From NCBI GenBank assembly GCA_018659505.1, contig JABJMI010000201.1:1-5188 (forward strand): 5,188 nt of DNA, given 5' to 3'. Shown here piece by piece: positions 1 through 4,748 of this stretch (position 1 is the first letter of the stretch; every line of letters starts with the position of its first letter). Made by a program: the position numbers and the translations under genes. Under the pieces are notes generated by a model. It did not search any database, had not been told where the DNA came from, and saw only the letters and a list, made by a program, of their open reading frames with translations. The DNA comes from Planctomicrobium sp. (GTDB lineage Bacteria; Planctomycetota; Planctomycetia; Planctomycetales; Planctomycetaceae).

Positions 1-10
1 AATTTTTCAT
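1..10 (-). CDS. Start of an unidentified gene leaving the window at the left edge (partial)
   Basis: Reading the minus strand, an ATG at 10-8 is followed by AAA AAT and the window edge, giving Met-Lys-Asn. It is preceded by AAAGAGGA at 24-17, a strong Shine-Dalgarno match spaced 6 nt from the ATG. This resembles the purD site (GAGAGGA, 7 nt from its ATG), which is the main reason to believe this start. Nothing can be said about the product. It would be transcribed in the same direction as the PH-domain gene upstream of it. Confidence 0.4.
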
Positions 11-321
11 GTGTAATCCTCTTTGTTTCGAAATTGTGCAAGTCAACACGACTTACATTTCAACCGTAGACTCGACCGTCTTGGCTGTGAACTGAAAATA
101 TCCATATCTTCAGTGTAATACCGTTTTTGTCTTCAGGATAGGAATACTGCGCAAACCTTGCGGGTGTCAACGATCATGGCAATTTTTCCATTCCCAAGAG
201 CAAATAATCATTACATGTTGATGTGACTCTTGTGGAAGTATACCACAAATACAGAGCATTATCGCTAAAATTCAGCGAACCGCAATAAAGATTCATCGTG
301 TAAAGAGACTGAGAAAGCCTT
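11..321. other. Intergenic stretch with a possible gene remnant
   Basis: No complete gene is supported here. On the minus strand, 173-63 is an open run of 37 codons between two TGA stops (176-174 and 62-60). It has no ATG, but its composition is protein-like (it includes PARFAQYSYPEDKNG and KIWIFSVHSQDGRVYG). After the second stop the frame stays open to the window edge. This may be the tail of a decayed gene or chance. A 6-bp inverted repeat TTGTGG/CCACAA (230-235 and 243-248) lies downstream of the PH-domain gene on its strand but has no following T-run, so it is not called a terminator. Confidence 0.3.
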
Positions 322-870
322 TTAGCCACGTGACTGGATTTGGGCGAGCGAGGCATCTGATTGAAGTCGAGCTTCGCGAGCATCGATCAGGATTTGGCTG
401 AGTCGTTCAGGGTAAGGGATTGCTTTTAGTGTCATTAAGGTTGACCCCTGAGCATTCTGGAGATTTAAATCTCCTGCATTATAGAATTCGTAGCCACCGG
501 CAGTCGTGATTTCGATGTTTTGAATCTCCGACAAAGCGAGTTGTTGACTCATCGCACCTCCAAGAATACCACGTTCCTGAATCGAACGATTCGTAAGCGT
601 ATAGCACTTTCCTAGCAGTTTATGCACGATATAACCGAGCAATCCAAGCGGCAATAAGATTGCACCTAAAGCAATATAGAGGGAGAGTTTAATCCCCAAC
701 AAAACCGGCTTCATGATTCCTTCCCCAGAAGGAAAGGCAGCGACAATGCCCATCAATGATCCGATGATCGATCCAATAAATTCCCCGGCAATTGAAGGGT
801 AAACCACTTCAATATCGGTTTCGCGATTGGCAGAAACACCAGCAATAGGTTGGATGATCGCTGTCGCCAT
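322..870 (-). CDS. Membrane-anchored bacterial PH-domain protein
   Basis: This 182-residue protein is probably anchored in the inner membrane with a small cytoplasmic domain; its function is unknown. Two hydrophobic segments lie at about residues 29-46 and 55-82, joined by a short loop (PSGEGIMKP). The C-terminal part, about 88-165, has the pattern of the bacterial PH domain (bPH_2/DUF304, as in YdbS/YdbT): YTLTNRSIQERGIL at 90-103, then LSEIQNIEI at 113-121, a Gly-rich turn, DLNLQNAQGS at 134-143, and an amphipathic end (PERLSQILIDA). In this family the 'T.NR...E.G' segment forms the first strands after the membrane hairpin. The start at 870 is the first ATG before the hydrophobic region; no clear Shine-Dalgarno precedes it. 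It stands alone, with its stop TAA at 322-324. The family call is reasonable from pattern; no ligand or partner can be inferred. Confidence 0.8.
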   Translation of the reverse strand: MATAIIQPIAGVSANRETDIEVVYPSIAGEFIGSIIGSLMGIVAAFPSGEGIMKPVLLGIKLSLYIALGAILLPLGLLGYIVHKLLGKCYTLTNRSIQERGILGGAMSQQLALSEIQNIEITTAGGYEFYNAGDLNLQNAQGSTLMTLKAIPYPERLSQILIDAREARLQSDASLAQIQSRG

Positions 871-1177
871 GGTTTTGATCTTATTTAAATGCAGTCAGAG
901 ATTGGAATTCAATTCGCAAGCTACTTAGGAAAATAACATAGCAGAACTTCGGTTTCCAGCATACGACCAGCATACAAACCGGGTTGCCAGAACTAAGAAG
1001 CGAGCGCGACCCATAATTGGTTGAATTCAAATTGAAGAGATGCAAAGCAGGTCGCTGGTCAAGGGACTAGTGATCGAGGGGCAAGGGTGAGAAAACAATA
1101 ACGCATCGCTGAGAGTGATATTTCTAAATTCTAAATCCTTTGCGTAGATGCACGAATGTTGAATTGAAATACTCTCC
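871..1177. other. Intergenic gap between two minus-strand genes
   Basis: I see no gene here. A short minus-strand open frame starting in this gap overlaps the end of the next gene in another frame and has no protein-like character. The gap contains the structured repeat at 950-981 (separate entry), a perfect 10-bp palindrome TTGAATTCAA at 1021-1030, and a direct repeat of TTCTAAA near 1123-1136. The promoter of the PH-domain gene should lie here, but no convincing -35/-10 pair was found. Confidence 0.5.
950..981. repeat. Tandem 9-mer framed by a 6-bp inverted repeat, possible operator
   Basis: CCAGCATAC occurs at 956-964 and again at 967-975, a period of 11 bp or about one helical turn. The pair is abutted on both sides by inverted arms CGGTTT (950-955) and AAACCG (976-981). 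The block lies about 80-110 bp upstream of the PH-domain start, on the side where its promoter should be. One-turn direct repeats suit a DNA-binding protein contacting one face of the helix. The regulatory role is inference. Confidence 0.35.
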
Positions 1178-1531
1178 TCATTCTTTCTTGCGAAATTCTT
1201 CCAGCGGATAATCACTAATCGGGATTCCGAGTGATCTGACTTCCTGGAGTCGCTGCCAGCCTCTGGTGACGAGAGCTTCTTTCGTTTTCACATCAACAGG
1301 ATCAAGCTCAGCCTTCGAGAATGCCCCCTCCGCTTTCACCTCTGGAAACTTCGGGTCGACAATAAATTGCGTCAAAGTCGGGTTACAGCGAAGATGCCTC
1401 TCCGGAGCAGACAACAACTGCCGCGAACTAATCTCACCTATGATATATCTCAGATACAGATCGCTCTGCGAAATGTTAGGAACTTCCTCCCCACAAACTT
1501 CGCAGAGATAACCTTGATCGCATTTTGCCAT
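1178..1531 (-). CDS. Small Cys-rich conserved hypothetical protein, likely zinc-binding
   Basis: This is a 117-residue soluble protein of unknown function; I associate its style with planctomycete conserved hypotheticals, without being able to name a family. The N-terminus has Cys4 and a CxxC pair (Cys10, Cys13, within LCEVCGEEV). A second HxxC pair follows at His46 and Cys49 (PERHLRCNP). CxxC plus HxxC is a plausible single zinc site, which is inference. Between them lies a YLRYIIGEIS segment (26-35), and after them TLTQFIVDP (52-60) and VTRGWQRLQEV (88-98). The C-terminus is acidic and basic (EEFRKKE). No signal peptide or membrane segment is visible. The start ATG at 1531 places the Cys motif at the N-terminus; there is no strong Shine-Dalgarno. 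Two plus-strand open frames overlap it, but only this frame has motif structure. Confidence 0.75.
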   Translation of the reverse strand: MAKCDQGYLCEVCGEEVPNISQSDLYLRYIIGEISSRQLLSAPERHLRCNPTLTQFIVDPKFPEVKAEGAFSKAELDPVDVKTKEALVTRGWQRLQEVRSLGIPISDYPLEEFRKKE

Positions 1532-1997
1532 TGTTGTCGCTTTTGTTGGATTGCTGTTTTGTGAAATGAACTAGAGCAGAAGTGATAGGATAGCGATAGC
1601 AGGAAGACAGGCGAGCGCCACAAATTCTAGAAATGTTTCACTCGCGAAGGTGGCTGTCGTCAGCCTGTTACTTGTGCCTTCAATTGACATACAGTCACGA
1701 TCAATGTGGACGGGATGAATTGATTTTGTCGAAGACGAGGCTAGACCTTTCTTCGGAACAGATCGTCAAACTGTATGAACATCACTGGCAGGTGGAGTTG
1801 TTCTTCTGAATCTTGCGGAAACTTGTCGAAGAGAAGCTTCGAAAAGATCTGCCTGAACTTCTCCGGCTCAGCAGACAAGGAAGAGCTACTAGATTCCATG
1901 GGTTCCCCATAAAACAGAGCAGAGAATGTGAGGATCAGGGCAGGTTGTGGCTACGATAACACAGACAATCAAAAGCTAAGCTCCTATCGAAAAGACT
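1532..1997. other. Long intergenic gap with an IS relic
   Basis: This 466-base stretch has no intact gene. It contains the transposase scrap at about 1711-1809 (separate entry). On the minus strand, 1899-1741 is a 52-codon open frame beginning MESSSSSLSAEP and ending FDDLFRRKV. It overlaps the scrap on the opposite strand and has only a GGGGA close to its ATG, so it is not called as a gene. No inverted repeats or target duplications marking IS ends were found. Confidence 0.4.
1711..1809 (+). pseudogene. Decayed IS4-type transposase fragment
   Basis: The plus-strand frame reads [20 protein letters not shown] followed by FF and a TGA at 1807-1809. This resembles the C-terminal part of IS4-family DDE transposases, where 'LYxxRWQVELFF' carries the last catalytic Glu in the family signature Y-x2-R-x3-E-x6-K. 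Here Tyr is at 1774-1776 and the Glu at 1795-1797, but the signature Arg is His, the TGA falls inside the x6 stretch, and the position of the Lys is Arg. The frame is open back to about 1570 with an ATG at 1633, but the sequence upstream of about 1711 does not look like transposase, and recognisable homology stops after the TGA. It is a fragment and cannot be active. The assignment rests on a short motif, so moderate confidence. Confidence 0.55.
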
Positions 1998-2771
1998 TTA
2001 ACGCACCGCTCCTCCATTCGCGTTAATGACCTGTCCAGTAAGATACGCTGCTTCGGAACTGATCAGGAAGCGAGCAAGCTTTGCGATGTCTGTCGGTTTT
2101 CCCCACCGCTTCAGCGGAGTTTCTTGAAGGACGCGACTTTGCCACTCTGAACTGGCTTGATCGCCCCATTCGGTCTGAATCCAACCGGGAGCGATACAAT
2201 TGACCCTCACCTCAGGAGCGAGAGAGACCGCCAATGATCGTGTAAATCCCATGACAGCATTCTTGGCTGTCGAAAAGAGTTCGGCACTCTCCCCCTCCAT
2301 GCCACGGTCGGCTTGATCCCAACCGATATTCAAAATTGTTCCTCGCCCACGTTTCTGCATCAGTCGCCCAACTTTTCGACTGAGATGAACACATGCAGAA
2401 ACATCGACCGCTAACAATTTCTCTAACTTCTCAGAGAAATCAAGTTTTGCACCCGCTCCTGTGAGGAGATCGACACCCGCGTTGTTGACCCAAATATCAA
2501 TCGGTCCCGATTCATTCCAGATTGATTCCGCAAGCGGGTCGCATCCTGATTGAAGAAAATCAGCCTGAACCGATTGAGCCTGAACTCCCATTGCTTCGCA
2601 TTCATCAACAACTGCTTGTGCCGCTTCTTTTGACTGAGCGTAATGAACCACAATGTTCGCCCCCGCTCGAGCACACTCTAACGCGATCTCTTTCCCAATC
2701 CCGGATGAAGCTCCCGTCACGACAACTCTCATTCCAGCGAGTGAGGCAAAGTCTTGTAAATTTTCATTCAT
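1998..2771 (-). CDS. Short-chain dehydrogenase/reductase family protein with altered catalytic tetrad
   Basis: This 257-residue protein is of classical SDR length and most resembles FabG-like 3-oxoacyl reductases. A Rossmann fold with the nucleotide-binding TGASSGIG lies at 19-26, a conserved Asp at 71, NNAG at 96-99, APGWIQT at 194-200, and the C-terminal LTGQVINANGG at 245-255. Against the FabG catalytic tetrad Asn-Ser-Tyr-Lys, only Lys170 is kept: Asn aligns with Asp123 (VDVS), Ser with Trp151 (NIGWDQ) and Tyr with Phe166 (FSTAK). The Trp-Phe spacing is also two residues longer than the FabG Ser-Tyr spacing. The codons TGG (2321-2319) and TTT (2276-2274) are unambiguous, and the frame is otherwise intact. 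It may therefore bind NAD(P) without normal SDR chemistry, or use a different mechanism. The start at 2771 has only GGAAA as a weak Shine-Dalgarno, inside a hairpin element; Met14 is an alternative, but it would leave little before the first strand. It is divergent from purD; substrate unknown. Confidence 0.9.
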   Translation of the reverse strand: MNENLQDFASLAGMRVVVTGASSGIGKEIALECARAGANIVVHYAQSKEAAQAVVDECEAMGVQAQSVQADFLQSGCDPLAESIWNESGPIDIWVNNAGVDLLTGAGAKLDFSEKLEKLLAVDVSACVHLSRKVGRLMQKRGRGTILNIGWDQADRGMEGESAELFSTAKNAVMGFTRSLAVSLAPEVRVNCIAPGWIQTEWGDQASSEWQSRVLQETPLKRWGKPTDIAKLARFLISSEAAYLTGQVINANGGAVR

Positions 2772-2773
2772 TA

Positions 2774-2790
2774 AGCATTTCCGATGCTTC
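2774..2790 (-). promoter_or_regulatory. 17-nt hairpin element just before the SDR start codon
   Basis: On the minus strand this reads GAAGCATCGGAAATGCT, ending 2 nt before the SDR ATG. It forms a stem AAGCAT/ATGCTT around CGGAA, placing the only Shine-Dalgarno-like bases (GGAAA) in the loop and descending stem. A near-identical copy (15 of 17) precedes purD at 3248-3264. A role in translation or protein binding is inference. Confidence 0.45.
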
Positions 2791-2875
2791 GTTGATAATA
2801 AACGTATGATTCTTCTTGAATCTTAATGGTTGTAGCCGTTCATAGAAATGAATCATCGCTCAGCCATCTTGAAAT

Positions 2876-2901
2876 TCTCCGTGCCTCCGCGTCTCCGTGG
2901 T
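2876..2901. repeat. Dispersed extragenic 'CTCCGTG' tandem repeat
   Basis: Three tandem 8-mers are visible: CTCCGTGC (2877-2884), CTCCGCGT (2885-2892) and CTCCGTGG (2893-2900). Flanking copies of AAATTCT lie at 2872-2878 and 2902-2908. Elements of this form are found in intergenic DNA of many unrelated bacteria and, translated on the other strand, give the familiar spurious peptide HGDxEARR. That peptide (YHGDAEARR) appears here in a 67-codon minus-strand frame (3043-2840), which I therefore do not call as a gene. The origin and role of the repeat are unknown to me. Confidence 0.65.
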
Positions 2902-3140
2902 AAATTCTTTTATTTATTGAGAATTGCCTTTCATCAGCTACTGTTCGCAGCAAAGCGATTGATTCTATAAAACTCTCTTTTGCAGCCACTCGCGAGTTCG
3001 GTTTTCTGTAACTATAATCGAATGTTTCAACCGCTTGAAACATAAGGCTTCACCTGCTGACTGAAGAGCACGACTCTTAAAACGACCCGTTTAGCGAAAC
3101 GAGTTAACCATGCAATTCTGCTTATCAGTTAGCAAGCGTC

Positions 3141-3152
3141 ATCTGTACAGAT
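3141..3152. promoter_or_regulatory. Perfect 12-bp palindrome upstream of purD
   Basis: ATCTGTACAGAT is fully self-complementary, centred about 134 bp before the purD ATG. It shares CTGT/ACAG half-sites with the palindrome at 3186-3201. A dimeric regulator site is possible, but no known operator was recognised. Confidence 0.35.
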
Positions 3153-3155
3153 TGT

Positions 3156-3169
3156 AATTGAGATCAATT
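3156..3169. promoter_or_regulatory. Inverted repeat AATTGA-GA-TCAATT upstream of purD
   Basis: Six-bp arms surround a 2-nt centre. The centre lies 16 bp from that of the preceding palindrome and 31 bp (about three helical turns) from that of the next. It is AT-rich, so chance occurrence is quite possible. Confidence 0.25.
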
Positions 3170-3185
3170 TTGAAACGAGGGATTT

Positions 3186-3201
3186 GAGACAGTTCTGTCT
3201 C
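3186..3201. promoter_or_regulatory. Inverted repeat GAGACAG-TT-CTGTCTC upstream of purD
   Basis: Seven-bp perfect arms surround TT, 78 bp before the purD start. In RNA it could form a 6-bp stem with loop GUUC. An alternative stem, CTGTC (3195-3199) with GACAG (3207-3211), shares its right arm, so the two are mutually exclusive. It overlaps the best candidate -35 position for TATAAC at 3215-3220. Operator or leader structure are both possible; which is unknown. Confidence 0.4.
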
Positions 3202-3220
3202 GTGGCGACAGCGTTATAAC
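3193..3220 (+). promoter_or_regulatory. Weak candidate sigma70-type promoter for purD
   Basis: TATAAC at 3215-3220 is a good -10 match. The -35 at 16-bp spacing would be TTCTGT (3193-3198), a poor match lying inside the GAGACAG/CTGTCTC palindrome. It would give a leader of roughly 50 nt containing the 17-nt hairpin element. Tentative. Confidence 0.25.
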
Positions 3221-3247
3221 TGATTAAAACGCACTTCGCGGACAAGA

Positions 3248-3264
3248 GAAGCATTGAAAATGCT
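3248..3264 (+). promoter_or_regulatory. 17-nt hairpin element just before the purD Shine-Dalgarno
   Basis: GAAGCATTGAAAATGCT forms a stem AGCATT (3250-3255) / AATGCT (3259-3264) around GAA and ends 1 nt before the Shine-Dalgarno GAGAGGA. It matches the element before the SDR start at 15 of 17 positions, in the same orientation relative to the gene. Possible shared translation control or protein site (inference). Confidence 0.45.
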
Positions 3265-3265
3265 C

Positions 3266-3272
3266 GAGAGGA
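3266..3272 (+). promoter_or_regulatory. purD ribosome binding site
   Basis: GAGAGGA sits 7 nt before the ATG at 3280 and fixes that start. Confidence 0.75.
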
Positions 3273-3279
3273 TATCACT

Positions 3280-4569
3280 ATGGCGAAAGTATTAGTTGTT
3301 GGACAAGGTGGACGTGAACATGTCCTGGCGTGGAAATTGATTCAATCCCCCCTTGTGGATGAAGTCTTCTGTGCTCCGGGAAATGCTGGAACAGCAGCCG
3401 ATGTCACGAACGTCGACATTAGCGCCACAGACATTGACCGGCTCGTGGAGTTTGCCAAAGGGAACGAAATTGACCTGACGGTTATCGGTCCAGAGGCTCC
3501 ACTTGTTGCCGGGATCGTCGACGAATTCAAAGCTGCTGGACTGCGTGTCTTCGGTCCTTCCAAAGCTGCGTCGGCTTTAGAGGGAAGCAAGGCGTTTTGT
3601 AAAAGCATTATGCGAAAAGCGAATGTCCCGACAGCGGACTATTGGGTCTTCACAGATGCGACGGACGCTGTTCAGTTCATTCAAGAGCGAGAAGAAGAAT
3701 CGTTTGTCGTGAAGGCGGACGGTCTCGCAGCTGGAAAGGGAGTTTCAGTCTGCTTCAATAAAGCAGACGCCATTCAGGCGGTTCATCAAATGATGACTGA
3801 CAAACTCTTCGGTGATGCCGGTAAGAAAATTATTATTGAAGAAGTTTTGAAAGGTCAAGAAGTCTCAGTCCTGGCACTCGTCGACGGTCGAACGATCGTC
3901 ACTCTTGAACCAGCGCAGGATCACAAAGCTGCACACGACGGTGATATGGGACCAAACACCGGTGGCATGGGAGCCTACACTCCGGCTCCATTTGCAACAG
4001 GGGAATTGATCGATGAAGTGATCCAAAAAATTCTAATCCCGACCGTACACACAATGCGTCAGAACAAAGCGGAGTTCAAAGGCGTTCTCTACGCAGGGAT
4101 CATGCTCACAAACCAGGGACCGAAAGTTCTCGAATACAACGTGCGACTCGGCGACCCCGAAGCACAACCGGTCTTGATGCGATTAAAGTCTGATCTTTAT
4201 CAAATCCTCTATGCAGCTGCTGAAGGGAAACTTAAAGATTTGCCCGATCTGGAATGGGACGAACGCTCAGCGGTCTGCGTCGTAATGGCGTCTGAAGGGT
4301 ATCCGGGAGAGATTTCGAAAGGGCATCCTATTCGAGGAATCGCTGAAGCAGATCAACTCCCCGAGACAAAAGTCTTTCACGCCGGGACAACACTCGAGGG
4401 AGAAGACGTTCTCAACTCCGGAGGTCGAGTCCTCGGAGTCACCTCACTCGGACAAGATCTCTCCGAAGCCAAACGACGAGCCTACGAAGCAGTCAAATGT
4501 ATCCGCTGGCAAGGCGCCTGGTGTCGCAAAGACATTTCAGACAAAGCCCGTCGGGACCAAACTAAATAG
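3280..4569 (+). CDS. purD: Phosphoribosylamine--glycine ligase (GAR synthetase)
   Basis: This enzyme joins glycine to 5-phosphoribosylamine using ATP, giving glycinamide ribonucleotide, the second step of de novo purine synthesis in the cytoplasm. At 429 residues it is full family length. The N-terminal domain has the GQGGREH loop at 8-14 and VIGPEAPLVAG at 68-78. The linker FGPSKAASALEGSKAF (91-106) leads into the ATP-grasp domain, with VVKADGLAAGKGV at 143-155, IIIEEVLKGQEVSVLAL at 184-200, DHKAAHDGDMGPNTGGMGAY at 214-233 and GVLYAGIML at 268-276. The family signature RLGDPEAQ is at 289-296, with metal-binding Glu/Asn just before (LEYNV). The C-terminal domain shows VVMASEGYPG (334-343), HAGT (367-370) and NSGGRVLGVT (379-388). 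The start is set by Shine-Dalgarno GAGAGGA. It stands alone rather than in a pur operon. No truncation or missing key residue was seen. Confidence 0.98.
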   Translation: MAKVLVVGQGGREHVLAWKLIQSPLVDEVFCAPGNAGTAADVTNVDISATDIDRLVEFAKGNEIDLTVIGPEAPLVAGIVDEFKAAGLRVFGPSKAASALEGSKAFCKSIMRKANVPTADYWVFTDATDAVQFIQEREEESFVVKADGLAAGKGVSVCFNKADAIQAVHQMMTDKLFGDAGKKIIIEEVLKGQEVSVLALVDGRTIVTLEPAQDHKAAHDGDMGPNTGGMGAYTPAPFATGELIDEVIQKILIPTVHTMRQNKAEFKGVLYAGIMLTNQGPKVLEYNVRLGDPEAQPVLMRLKSDLYQILYAAAEGKLKDLPDLEWDERSAVCVVMASEGYPGEISKGHPIRGIAEADQLPETKVFHAGTTLEGEDVLNSGGRVLGVTSLGQDLSEAKRRAYEAVKCIRWQGAWCRKDISDKARRDQTK

Positions 4570-4577
4570 TCGGAGCG

Positions 4578-4613
4578 GGCAGTCCAGATTGCAGGTTCAA
4601 AATTGGACATGCC
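4578..4613 (+). terminator. Possible stem-loop after purD, no T-run
   Basis: GGCAGTCCA (4578-4586) can pair with TGGAC-A-TGCC (4604-4613), a 9-bp stem with one bulged A and a loop of about 17 nt, starting 9 bases after the purD stop. No T-run follows, so it is not a standard intrinsic terminator; it may be a processing or stabilising hairpin, or chance. The rest of the convergent gap to 4748 shows a direct repeat CTTCAGCA (4706-4713 and 4717-4724) and no clear terminator for the opposing gene. Confidence 0.3.
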
Positions 4614-4748
4614 GTCAAGGGATTGCTTCTCTGAGTATTCAATGTGTGGAAGTGATAATTTGGTGATGCCGCGAGACCGAATTGTTGAGGTGAATTTTAG
4701 ATTGACTTCAGCATTCCTTCAGCACACGAGAAGAAGTCTCAAAAAAAC

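Noticed and set aside
174..383. 69-codon minus-strand open frame overlapping the end of the PH-domain gene
   Set aside because: It overlaps the PH-domain coding end in another frame, has no Shine-Dalgarno and no recognisable motif.
1266..1564. Two plus-strand open frames opposite the Cys-rich gene
   Set aside because: Shadows of the minus-strand gene, which alone carries the CxxC/HxxC pattern.
2840..3043. 67-codon minus-strand open frame between the SDR and purD
   Set aside because: It contains the YHGDAEARR peptide produced by the dispersed CTCCGTG repeat and has no other protein character.
3061..3080. Hairpin AAGAG-CACGA-CTCTT followed by AAAA
   Set aside because: The stem is only 5 bp and neither strand gives a T-run after it, so it is not an intrinsic terminator.
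3195..3211. CTGT...ACAG spacing resembling a LexA box
   Set aside because: The gap is 9 nt, not the 8 of the E. coli LexA box, and purD is not a usual SOS gene; planctomycete LexA sites are not known to me to have this form.
4728..4747. GAGA/TCTC hairpin beside a run of seven A at the end of the convergent gene
   Set aside because: On the minus strand the T-run precedes the hairpin instead of following it, and the stem is only 4 bp.
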